64,000 nt of DNA from Cladorhizidae sp. MBARI D1340-BT2 (GCA_028752905.1 JAQNBH010000049.1:124001-188000); one strand, 5' to 3'. Numbered from the stretch's first letter, positions 1-9,080 are shown. Translations and numbers: made by a program. The notes: generated by a model from the sequence alone, not told the origin.

Positions 1-32
1 CTCTAAAGGTAGGCCTCTCTCTGTTCTCTCTC

Positions 33-102
33 TTGATACCAAACATCCGTATATTCTGCATACATAGAATCACAAGATAGGTTTCTCTATGTGTTCTCTA
101 TC
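33..102 (+). repeat. Monomer B2 (70 bp, shortened)
   Basis: B2 starts TTGATACCAAACATCC like B1 and ends in the shared AGATAGG plus CT-rich box before the next TTGAT. It is the shortest monomer. Compared with B1 it lacks about 9 bp, and the CACACTTCACTG motif has decayed to a CATACATAGAATC-like sequence. It is nearly invariant between copies; copy 38 has a private G-to-A change at 33645. Confidence 0.85.
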
Positions 103-197
103 TTGATGCTAAACAGGTTAGCTTCATAGATTCTCCACACTTCACTGTATAAACTTGATATATAGCTATTAAGATAGGTCTCTCCCTGTGCTCTCTG
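103..197 (+). repeat. Monomer A3 (95 bp)
   Basis: A3 begins TTGATGCTAAACAGGTTAG, aligning with A1 and A2, and contains CACACTTCACTG followed by the end box. It holds a short TA-rich stretch at offsets 147-165 that is the main length-variable site outside the T-C-A window. Copies 41, 46, 49, 69 and 71 gain 1 bp there (ATATTATAG instead of ATATATAG). Copies 60 and 62 gain 4 bp, two extra TA steps. Confidence 0.87.
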
Positions 198-287
198 TTG
201 ATATCAAACATCCATAATATTCTGCACACTTCACTGTAATGGACTTGATATGATTCGAATGATAGGTTTCATTGTGTGTTCTCTATC
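198..287 (+). repeat. Monomer B3 (90 bp) with palindrome TTGATATCAA
   Basis: B3 opens with a perfect 10-bp palindrome (198-207), where the other B monomers have TTGATACCAA. It shares the CATCCATA and CACACTTCACTG segments with B1. It carries about 11 extra bp after ACTTGATATGATTCGAAT, so its end box is displaced and less CT-rich (CATTGTGTGTTCTCTATC). It is the last intact monomer before the non-monomeric segment. Confidence 0.85.
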
Positions 288-323
288 TTGATATTTGCCC
301 TAATTTGGTCTACATGTTTCTCA

Positions 324-338
324 TTTCCCCCCCAAAAA
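324..338 (+). repeat. T-C-A homopolymer tract of fixed 15-bp length
   Basis: Here the tract is T3-C7-A5. In all 71 copies I read it as a run of T, then C, then A totalling exactly 15 bp, while the run lengths vary: T 3-5, C 5-8, A 4-6. Eight of the nine possible T-by-A combinations occur; T5 with A6 is absent. T4C7A4, T5C6A4 and T5C5A5 dominate zone I. T3C7A5 dominates zone III. Copies 42 and 44 carry T4C5A6 and T3C6A6. Corresponding copies in the duplicated superblock usually share the same state, so the states are inherited rather than random read errors. Confidence 0.9.
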
Positions 339-381
339 TCTTGTTATTTTGCCGTAAAGCTCATAACTTTTCTACACTTTA

Positions 382-390
382 CCCAAAAAA
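382..390 (+). repeat. Second C/A tract of fixed 9-bp length
   Basis: Copies carry either C3A6 (as here) or C4A5, always 9 bp in total. C4A5 goes with the I haplotype and with the 907-bp copies of haplotype C. C3A6 goes with most F and C copies. The base after it is G in F and zone III copies and T in I copies and zone I C copies. Like the first tract, the boundary moves without a length change. Confidence 0.85.
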
Positions 391-444
391 GATAATTTTT
401 ATATCACCGGATAGCCCTTCTAATTATCTGTCTTTTGTACGTGC

Positions 445-454
445 CAAAATTTTG
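445..454. repeat. Palindrome CAAAATTTTG, broken in eight copies
   Basis: This perfect 10-bp palindrome is intact in most copies. In copies 42, 44, 50, 52, 55, 56, 59 and 61 it reads CATAATTTG: one base is lost and one changed. This 1-bp loss explains every 907-bp spacing in the array. All eight copies lie in zones II and III, so the allele is a lineage marker for that side of the array. Confidence 0.8.
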
Positions 455-485
455 AGTAATCTAAGTATTAGCAAGTTATGGTGAT

Positions 486-663
486 TTGAAGTGGTAAGGT
501 TTGCGATCTTTCCTGGCGTTTTCCAGTTGCCAAAGCGGTGGCCTGCCAGTGAAAAACCACTACATTTATTGATAATCTGTTGACATGTTGCAGATAAGGG
601 CCTTCTCTATCAGTTGACAAAATCTGGGACTTTGGTCTTGTTAATTAGGGCAGTTATGAATTG
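486..663 (+). repeat. Near-invariant block of the non-monomeric segment
   Basis: Running from the GATTTGAAGTGG region to GAATTGTAC, this block appears identical in nearly all copies. The only change I noticed is G to A at offset 538 (GCGGTGG to GCGATGG) in copies 55 (49568), 59 (53198) and 61 (55017). It directly follows the variable window, so the contrast is sharp. It includes the most GC-rich part of the unit and the right arm of the inverted repeat. I cannot assign a function; protein binding or simply recent homogenisation would both fit. Confidence 0.75.
513..561. other. Cluster of short dyads in the invariant block
   Basis: Several short inverted repeats crowd here: CTGG 513-516 with CCAG 523-526, TGGC 514-517 with GCCA 529-532, TGGC 539-542 with GCCA 545-548 (2-nt spacer), and AGTG 548-551 with CACT 558-561 across AAAAAC. 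Stems are only 4 bp, so none alone would be a stable hairpin. There is no U-tract following, so this is not called a terminator. The G-to-A change at 538 in three copies lies just outside the third dyad. Confidence 0.4.
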
Positions 664-672
664 TACTCTTAC

Positions 673-767
673 TTGATGCTAAACATGTTAGCTTCGTAGA
701 TTATCCACACTTCACTGAATAGACTTGATGTATAGCTATTAAGATAGGACTCTCTAAGTGCTCTCTC
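673..767 (+). repeat. Monomer A1 (95 bp)
   Basis: A1 begins TTGATGCTAAACATGTTAG, contains the 8-bp palindrome AACATGTT (682-689), then CACACTTCACTG, TAGCTATTAAGATAGG and a CT-rich end box. It carries several lineage markers. TTCGTAG becomes TTCGTTG in copies 40, 43, 45 and 48. CACTG becomes CAGTG in copies 4, 13, 31, 37, 38, 40, 43, 45 and 48. GGACTC becomes GGATTC in copies 13, 31 and 37. GCTATTAAG becomes GCTGTTAAG in copies 54, 58 and 60. Confidence 0.87.
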
Positions 768-846
768 TTGATACCAAACATCCATATATTCTGCACACTT
801 CACTGTAATGGACTTGCAAGATAGGTATCTCTCAGTGTTCTCTATC
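768..846 (+). repeat. Monomer B1 (79 bp)
   Basis: B1 begins TTGATACCAAACATCC, contains CACACTTCACTGTAATGG and ACTTGCAAGATAGG, and ends with the CT-rich box before TTGAG. It shares the same order of blocks as the A monomers (TTGAT, CAAACAT, TCT, CACACTTCACTG, GACTTG, AGATAGG, CT box), so A and B probably descend from one ancestral repeat. A T-to-C change (GACTCGC) marks copies 49 (44400) and 51 (46215). Confidence 0.85.
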
Positions 847-940
847 TTGAGCTGAACATGTTAGCTTCATAGATTCTCCACACTTCACTGAATAGACTTG
901 ATATATAGCTCTAAAGGTAGGCCTCTCTCTGTTCTCTCTC
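847..940 (+). repeat. Monomer A2 (94 bp), spanning the chosen unit boundary
   Basis: A2 begins TTGAGCTGAACATG or TTGAGCTAAACATG. This G/A site (offset 851) is a useful marker: in zone I both states are common, while zones II and III are nearly all G (A in copies 46 and 47). It carries CACACTTCACTG and the CT-rich box GGCCTCTCTCTGTTCTCTC, the strongest pyrimidine tract in the unit. ACTGAATAG becomes ACTAAATAG in copies 5 and 24 only. CTCTAAAGG becomes CTGTAAAGG at the starts of copies 43 and 45 only. Confidence 0.87.
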
Positions 941-3900
941 TTGATACCAAACATCCGTATATTCTGCATACATAGAATCACAAGATAGGTTTCTCTATGT
1001 GTTCTCTATCTTGATGCTAAACAGGTTAGCTTCATAGATTCTCCACACTTCACTGTATAAACTTGATATATAGCTATTAAGATAGGTCTCTCCCTGTGCT
1101 CTCTGTTGATATCAAACATCCATAATATTCTGCACACTTCACTGTAATGGACTTGATATGATTCGAATGATAGGTTTCATTGTGTGTTCTCTATCTTGAT
1201 ATTTGCCCTAATTTGGTCTACATGTTTCTCATTTTCCCCCCCAAAATCTTGTTATTTTGCCGTAAAGCTCATAACTGTTCTACACTTTACCCAAAAAATA
1301 TAATTTTTATATCACCGGATAGCCCTTCTAATTATCTGTCTTTTGTACGTGCCAAAATTTTGAGTACTCTAAGTATTAGCAAGTTATGGTGATTTGAAGT
1401 GGTAAGGTTTGCGATCTTTCCTGGCGTTTTCCAGTTGCCAAAGCGGTGGCCTGCCAGTGAAAAACCACTACATTTATTGATAATCTGTTGACATGTTGCA
1501 GATAAGGGCCTTCTCTATCAGTTGACAAAATCTGGGACTTTGGTCTTGTTAATTAGGGCAGTTATGAATTGTACTCTTACTTGATGCTAAACATGTTAGC
1601 TTCGTAGATTATCCACACTTCACTGAATAGACTTGATGTATAGCTATTAAGATAGGACTCTCTAAGTGCTCTCTCTTGATACCAAACATCCATATATTCT
1701 GCACACTTCACTGTAATGGACTTGCAAGATAGGTATCTCTCAGTGTTCTCTATCTTGAGCTAAACATGTTAGCTTCATAGATTCTCCACACTTCACTGAA
1801 TAGACTTGATATATAGCTCTAAAGGTAGGCCTCTCTCTGTTCTCTCTCTTGATACCAAACATCCGTATATTCTGCATACATAGAATCACAAGATAGGTTT
1901 CTCTATGTGTTCTCTATCTTGATGCTAAACAGGTTAGCTTCATAGATTCTCCACACTTCACTGTATAAACTTGATATATAGCTATTAAGATAGGTCTCTC
2001 CCTGTGCTCTCTGTTGATATCAAACATCCATAATATTCTGCACACTTCACTGTAATGGACTTGATATGATTCGAATGATAGGTTTCATTGTGTGTTCTCT
2101 ATCTTGATATTTGCCCTAATTTGGTCTATATGTTTCTCATTTTCCCCCCCAAAATCTTGTTATTTTGCCGTAAAGCTCATAACATTTCTATACTTTACCC
2201 CAAAAATATAATGTTTATATCACCGGATAGCCCTTCTAATTATCTGTCTTTTGTACGTGCCAAAATTTTGAGTGCTCTAAGTATTAGCAAGTTATGGTGA
2301 TTTGAAGTGGTAAGGTTTGCGATCTTTCCTGGCGTTTTCCAGTTGCCAAAGCGGTGGCCTGCCAGTGAAAAACCACTACATTTATTGATAATCTGTTGAC
2401 ATGTTGCAGATAAGGGCCTTCTCTATCAGTTGACAAAATCTGGGACTTTGGTCTTGTTAATTAGGGCAGTTATGAATTGTACTCTTACTTGATGCTAAAC
2501 ATGTTAGCTTCGTAGATTATCCACACTTCACTGAATAGACTTGATGTATAGCTATTAAGATAGGACTCTCTAAGTGCTCTCTCTTGATACCAAACATCCA
2601 TATATTCTGCACACTTCACTGTAATGGACTTGCAAGATAGGTATCTCTCAGTGTTCTCTATCTTGAGCTAAACATGTTAGCTTCATAGATTCTCCACACT
2701 TCACTGAATAGACTTGATATATAGCTCTAAAGGTAGGCCTCTCTCTGTTCTCTCTCTTGATACCAAACATCCGTATATTCTGCATACATAGAATCACAAG
2801 ATAGGTTTCTCTATGTGTTCTCTATCTTGATGCTAAACAGGTTAGCTTCATAGATTCTCCACACTTCACTGTATAAACTTGATATATAGCTATTAAGATA
2901 GGTCTCTCCCTGTGCTCTCTGTTGATATCAAACATCCATAATATTCTGCACACTTCACTGTAATGGACTTGATATGATTCGAATGATAGGTTTCATTGTG
3001 TGTTCTCTATCTTGATATTTGCCCTAATTTGGTCTATATGTTTCTCATTTTTCCCCCAAAAATCTTGTTATTTAGCCGTAAAGCTCATAACATTTCTATA
3101 CTTTACCCCAAAAATATAATGTTTATATCACCGGATAGCCCTTCTAATTATCTGTCTTTTGTACGTGCCAAAATTTTGAGTGCTCTAAGTATTAGCAAGT
3201 TATGGTGATTTGAAGTGGTAAGGTTTGCGATCTTTCCTGGCGTTTTCCAGTTGCCAAAGCGGTGGCCTGCCAGTGAAAAACCACTACATTTATTGATAAT
3301 CTGTTGACATGTTGCAGATAAGGGCCTTCTCTATCAGTTGACAAAATCTGGGACTTTGGTCTTGTTAATTAGGGCAGTTATGAATTGTACTCTTACTTGA
3401 TGCTAAACATGTTAGCTTCGTAGATTATCCACACTTCAGTGAATAGACTTGATGTATAGCTATTAAGATAGGACTCTCTAAGTGCTCTCTCTTGATACCA
3501 AACATCCATATATTCTGCACACTTCACTGTAATGGACTTGCAAGATAGGTATCTCTCAGTGTTCTCTATCTTGAGCTAAACATGTTAGCTTCATAGATTC
3601 TCCACACTTCACTGAATAGACTTGATATATAGCTCTAAAGGTAGGCCTCTCTCTGTTCTCTCTCTTGATACCAAACATCCGTATATTCTGCATACATAGA
3701 ATCACAAGATAGGTTTCTCTATGTGTTCTCTATCTTGATGCTAAACAGGTTAGCTTCATAGATTCTCCACACTTCACTGTATAAACTTGATATATAGCTA
3801 TTAAGATAGGTCTCTCCCTGTGCTCTCTGTTGATATCAAACATCCATAATATTCTGCACACTTCACTGTAATGGACTTGATATGATTCGAATGATAGGTT

Positions 3901-6356
3901 TCATTGTGTGTTCTCTATCTTGATATTTGCCCTAATTTGGTCTATATGTTTCTCATTTTCCCCCCAAAAATCTTGTTATTTTGCCGTAAAGCTCATAACA
4001 TTTCTATACTTTACCCCAAAAATATAATGTTTATATCACCGGATAGCCCTTCTAATTATCTGTCTTTTGTACGTGCCAAAATTTTGAGTGCTCTAAGTAT
4101 TAGCAAGTTATGGTGATTTGAAGTGGTAAGGTTTGCGATCTTTCCTGGCGTTTTCCAGTTGCCAAAGCGGTGGCCTGCCAGTGAAAAACCACTACATTTA
4201 TTGATAATCTGTTGACATGTTGCAGATAAGGGCCTTCTCTATCAGTTGACAAAATCTGGGACTTTGGTCTTGTTAATTAGGGCAGTTATGAATTGTACTC
4301 TTACTTGATGCTAAACATGTTAGCTTCGTAGATTATCCACACTTCACTGAATAGACTTGATGTATAGCTATTAAGATAGGACTCTCTAAGTGCTCTCTCT
4401 TGATACCAAACATCCATATATTCTGCACACTTCACTGTAATGGACTTGCAAGATAGGTATCTCTCAGTGTTCTCTATCTTGAGCTGAACATGTTAGCTTC
4501 ATAGATTCTCCACACTTCACTAAATAGACTTGATATATAGCTCTAAAGGTAGGCCTCTCTCTGTTCTCTCTCTTGATACCAAACATCCGTATATTCTGCA
4601 TACATAGAATCACAAGATAGGTTTCTCTATGTGTTCTCTATCTTGATGCTAAACAGGTTAGCTTCATAGATTCTCCACACTTCACTGTATAAACTTGATA
4701 TATAGCTATTAAGATAGGTCTCTCCCTGTGCTCTCTGTTGATATCAAACATCCATAATATTCTGCACACTTCACTGTAATGGACTTGATATGATTCGAAT
4801 GATAGGTTTCATTGTGTGTTCTCTATCTTGATATTTGCCCTAATTTGGTCTATATGTTTCTCATTTTTCCCCCCAAAATCTTGTTATTTTGCCGTAAAGC
4901 TCATAACATTTCTATACTTTACCCCAAAAATATAATGTTTATATCACCGGATAGCCCTTCTAATTATCTGTCTTTTGTACGTGCCAAAATTTTGAGTAAT
5001 CTAAGTATTAGCAAGTTATGGTGATTTGAAGTGGTAAGGTTTGCGATCTTTCCTGGCGTTTTCCAGTTGCCAAAGCGGTGGCCTGCCAGTGAAAAACCAC
5101 TACATTTATTGATAATCTGTTGACATGTTGCAGATAAGGGCCTTCTCTATCAGTTGACAAAATCTGGGACTTTGGTCTTGTTAATTAGGGCAGTTATGAA
5201 TTGTACTCTTACTTGATGCTAAACATGTTAGCTTCGTAGATTATCCACACTTCACTGAATAGACTTGATGTATAGCTATTAAGATAGGACTCTCTAAGTG
5301 CTCTCTCTTGATACCAAACATCCATATATTCTGCACACTTCACTGTAATGGACTTGCAAGATAGGTATCTCTCAGTGTTCTCTATCTTGAGCTGAACATG
5401 TTAGCTTCATAGATTCTCCACACTTCACTGAATAGACTTGATATATAGCTCTAAAGGTAGGCCTCTCTCTGTTCTCTCTCTTGATACCAAACATCCGTAT
5501 ATTCTGCATACATAGAATCACAAGATAGGTTTCTCTATGTGTTCTCTATCTTGATGCTAAACAGGTTAGCTTCATAGATTCTCCACACTTCACTGTATAA
5601 ACTTGATATATAGCTATTAAGATAGGTCTCTCCCTGTGCTCTCTGTTGATATCAAACATCCATAATATTCTGCACACTTCACTGTAATGGACTTGATATG
5701 ATTCGAATGATAGGTTTCATTGTGTGTTCTCTATCTTGATATTTGCCCTAATTTGGTCTACATGTTTCTCATTTTCCCCCCCAAAATCTTGTTATTTTGC
5801 CGTAAAGCTCATAACTGTTCTACACTTTACCCAAAAAATATAATTTTTATATCACCGGATAGCCCTTCTAATTATCTGTCTTTTGTACGTGCCAAAATTT
5901 TGAGTACTCTAAGTATTAGCAAGTTATGGTGATTTGAAGTGGTAAGGTTTGCGATCTTTCCTGGCGTTTTCCAGTTGCCAAAGCGGTGGCCTGCCAGTGA
6001 AAAACCACTACATTTATTGATAATCTGTTGACATGTTGCAGATAAGGGCCTTCTCTATCAGTTGACAAAATCTGGGACTTTGGTCTTGTTAATTAGGGCA
6101 GTTATGAATTGTACTCTTACTTGATGCTAAACATGTTAGCTTCGTAGATTATCCACACTTCACTGAATAGACTTGATGTATAGCTATTAAGATAGGACTC
6201 TCTAAGTGCTCTCTCTTGATACCAAACATCCATATATTCTGCACACTTCACTGTAATGGACTTGCAAGATAGGTATCTCTCAGTGTTCTCTATCTTGAGC
6301 TAAACATGTTAGCTTCATAGATTCTCCACACTTCACTGAATAGACTTGATATATAG

Positions 6357-7264
6357 CTCTAAAGGTAGGCCTCTCTCTGTTCTCTCTCTTGATACCAAAC
6401 ATCCGTATATTCTGCATACATAGAATCACAAGATAGGTTTCTCTATGTGTTCTCTATCTTGATGCTAAACAGGTTAGCTTCATAGATTCTCCACACTTCA
6501 CTGTATAAACTTGATATATAGCTATTAAGATAGGTCTCTCCCTGTGCTCTCTGTTGATATCAAACATCCATAATATTCTGCACACTTCACTGTAATGGAC
6601 TTGATATGATTCGAATGATAGGTTTCATTGTGTGTTCTCTATCTTGATATTTGCCCTAATTTGGTCTATATGTTTCTCATTTTCCCCCCCAAAATCTTGT
6701 TATTTTGCCGTAAAGCTCATAACATTTCTATACTTTACCCCAAAAATATAATGTTTATATCACCGGATAGCCCTTCTAATTATCTGTCTTTTGTACGTGC
6801 CAAAATTTTGAGTGCTCTAAGTATTAGCAAGTTATGGTGATTTGAAGTGGTAAGGTTTGCGATCTTTCCTGGCGTTTTCCAGTTGCCAAAGCGGTGGCCT
6901 GCCAGTGAAAAACCACTACATTTATTGATAATCTGTTGACATGTTGCAGATAAGGGCCTTCTCTATCAGTTGACAAAATCTGGGACTTTGGTCTTGTTAA
7001 TTAGGGCAGTTATGAATTGTACTCTTACTTGATGCTAAACATGTTAGCTTCGTAGATTATCCACACTTCACTGAATAGACTTGATGTATAGCTATTAAGA
7101 TAGGACTCTCTAAGTGCTCTCTCTTGATACCAAACATCCATATATTCTGCACACTTCACTGTAATGGACTTGCAAGATAGGTATCTCTCAGTGTTCTCTA
7201 TCTTGAGCTAAACATGTTAGCTTCATAGATTCTCCACACTTCACTGAATAGACTTGATATATAG
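6357..7264 (+). repeat. Copy 8, unit absent from the right superblock
   Basis: This is an I-haplotype unit with GCTAAAC at its A2 start and tract T4C7A4. Between the C copy (7, equivalent to 26) and the S copy (9, equivalent to 27) the left superblock has this extra unit and the right one does not. One single-unit unequal exchange would account for it, as gain on the left or loss on the right. Confidence 0.65.
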
Positions 7265-9080
7265 CTCTAAAGGTAGGCCTCTCTCTGTTCTCTCTCTTGA
7301 TACCAAACATCCGTATATTCTGCATACATAGAATCACAAGATAGGTTTCTCTATGTGTTCTCTATCTTGATGCTAAACAGGTTAGCTTCATAGATTCTCC
7401 ACACTTCACTGTATAAACTTGATATATAGCTATTAAGATAGGTCTCTCCCTGTGCTCTCTGTTGATATCAAACATCCATAATATTCTGCACACTTCACTG
7501 TAATGGACTTGATATGATTCGAATGATAGGTTTCATTGTGTGTTCTCTATCTTGATATTTGCCCTAATTTGGTCTATATGTTTCTAATTTTTCCCCCCAA
7601 AATCTTGTTATTTAGCCGTAAAGCTCATAACATTTCTATACTTTACCCCAAAAATATAATGTTTATATCACCGGATAGCCCTTCTAATTATCTGTCTTTT
7701 GTACGTGCCAAAATTTTGAGTGCTCTAAGTATTAGCAAGTTATGGTGATTTGAAGTGGTAAGGTTTGCGATCTTTCCTGGCGTTTTCCAGTTGCCAAAGC
7801 GGTGGCCTGCCAGTGAAAAACCACTACATTTATTGATAATCTGTTGACATGTTGCAGATAAGGGCCTTCTCTATCAGTTGACAAAATCTGGGACTTTGGT
7901 CTTGTTAATTAGGGCAGTTATGAATTGTACTCTTACTTGATGCTAAACATGTTAGCTTCGTAGATTATCCACACTTCACTGAATAGACTTGATGTATAGC
8001 TATTAAGATAGGACTCTCTAAGTGCTCTCTCTTGATACCAAACATCCATATATTCTGCACACTTCACTGTAATGGACTTGCAAGATAGGTATCTCTCAGT
8101 GTTCTCTATCTTGAGCTAAACATGTTAGCTTCATAGATTCTCCACACTTCACTGAATAGACTTGATATATAGCTCTAAAGGTAGGCCTCTCTCTGTTCTC
8201 TCTCTTGATACCAAACATCCGTATATTCTGCATACATAGAATCACAAGATAGGTTTCTCTATGTGTTCTCTATCTTGATGCTAAACAGGTTAGCTTCATA
8301 GATTCTCCACACTTCACTGTATAAACTTGATATATAGCTATTAAGATAGGTCTCTCCCTGTGCTCTCTGTTGATATCAAACATCCATAATATTCTGCACA
8401 CTTCACTGTAATGGACTTGATATGATTCGAATGATAGGTTTCATTGTGTGTTCTCTATCTTGATATTTGCCCTAATTTGGTCTATATGTTTCTCATTTTT
8501 CCCCCCAAAATCTTGTTATTTTGCCGTAAAGCTCATAACATTTCTATACTTTACCCCAAAAATATAATGTTTATATCACCGGATAGCCCTTCTAATTATC
8601 TGTCTTTTGTACGTGCCAAAATTTTGAGTGCTCTAAGTATTAGCAAGTTATGGTGATTTGAAGTGGTAAGGTTTGCGATCTTTCCTGGCGTTTTCCAGTT
8701 GCCAAAGCGGTGGCCTGCCAGTGAAAAACCACTACATTTATTGATAATCTGTTGACATGTTGCAGATAAGGGCCTTCTCTATCAGTTGACAAAATCTGGG
8801 ACTTTGGTCTTGTTAATTAGGGCAGTTATGAATTGTACTCTTACTTGATGCTAAACATGTTAGCTTCGTAGATTATCCACACTTCACTGAATAGACTTGA
8901 TGTATAGCTATTAAGATAGGACTCTCTAAGTGCTCTCTCTTGATACCAAACATCCATATATTCTGCACACTTCACTGTAATGGACTTGCAAGATAGGTAT
9001 CTCTCAGTGTTCTCTATCTTGAGCTGAACATGTTAGCTTCATAGATTCTCCACACTTCACTGAATAGACTTGATATATAG

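Larger units (their letters stand above)
313..459. repeat. Variable window of the unit
   Basis: Most haplotype-defining sites fall here: 313 C/T, tract 324-338, 350 T/A, 351 G/C/T, 368 T/A, 369 T/G, 375 C/T, 385 A/C, 391 G/T, 397 T/G, 440-441, a 1-bp indel near 446-453, and 458-459 AA/AC/GC. Main haplotypes are F (ACTTTTCTACAC), C (ACTGTTCTACAC) and I (ACATTTCTATAC with AATGTTT); S is I with TTTAGCCG. In zone I, C is copies 2, 7, 11, 19, 26, 29 and 35. S is 4, 9, 12, 15, 21, 23, 27, 30, 33 and 36. F is 1 and 18. C/I hybrids are 13, 31 and 37; copies 6, 25 and 17 are I with a foreign right end; the rest are I. The remaining 760 bp of the unit carries far fewer variable sites. Confidence 0.85.
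296..652. repeat. 357-bp core bounded by 10-bp inverted repeats
   Basis: TGCCCTAATT at 296-305 is the exact reverse complement of AATTAGGGCA at 643-652. The match does not extend on either side (295/653 and 306/642 do not pair), and I see no target-site duplication in the flanks. The two arms bracket nearly all of the non-monomeric segment and were unchanged in every copy I inspected. A degenerate non-autonomous element with terminal inverted repeats, in the manner of a MITE, is one reading. A chance 10-bp dyad in a 385-bp segment is the alternative. No transposase or known superfamily signature is present. Confidence 0.55.
288..672 (+). repeat. Non-monomeric 385-bp segment of the unit
   Basis: This stretch has no visible similarity to the A/B monomers except at its ends. 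It begins TTGATATT, like a monomer start, and ends with TGTACTCTTAC before TTGAT, which resembles a decayed end box (compare TGTTCTCTATC). It therefore looks like material inserted into a seventh monomer, of which about 8 bp on the left and 20 bp on the right remain. It recurs at the same place in every copy, so the insertion preceded amplification to the 908-bp unit. It contains the variable window, the invariant block and the inverted-repeat boundaries. A 70-codon open stretch starting with TTG (272-484) overlaps it but is not a credible gene. Confidence 0.85.
1..908 (+). repeat. Reference satellite unit (copy 1)
   Basis: This copy is the coordinate frame for the offsets used elsewhere. In order it holds the tail of monomer A2 (1-32), B2 (33-102), A3 (103-197), B3 (198-287), a 385-bp non-monomeric segment (288-672), A1 (673-767), B1 (768-846) and the head of A2 (847-908, continuing to 940). 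The start was chosen only because the window begins there; the biological unit is circularly permutable. AGGCCT (11-16) and GATATC (200-205) each appear once per unit as far as I can see, so either should cut the array into a 908-bp ladder. Copy 1 carries the rare F haplotype, shared in zone I only with copy 18. Confidence 0.95.

Noticed and set aside
245..275. CENP-B-box-like sequence around GATTCGAATGATAGG
   Set aside because: The TTCG and the following A fit, but the CGGG half of the box is absent. The TTCG in monomer A1 also lacks it.
313..459. The variable window spans about 147 bp, the length of a nucleosome core
   Set aside because: Its ends are defined only by the outermost variable sites I could see; the numerical match is most likely chance.
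272..484. A 60-70 codon open reading frame repeated once in every unit
   Set aside because: It starts with TTG rather than ATG, overlaps the monomer B3/insert junction and the variable window, and shows no signal, domain or purifying pattern. Its variants include charge and polarity changes and a 1-bp frameshift ending it at 60 codons in eight copies. It recurs only because the DNA repeats.
513..561. Rho-independent terminator or structured RNA
   Set aside because: Stems are only 4 bp and no U-tract follows; there is no transcript context.
296..652. CCCTAA and TTAGGG as telomere-repeat remnants
   Set aside because: Only one hexamer in each orientation, explained as part of the 10-bp inverted repeat; no tandem telomeric repeats are present.
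296..652. piggyBac-type element suggested by CCCT...AGGG ends
   Set aside because: No TTAA target duplication flanks the arms and the inverted repeat starts with TG before CCCT. The class cannot be assigned from a 10-bp arm.
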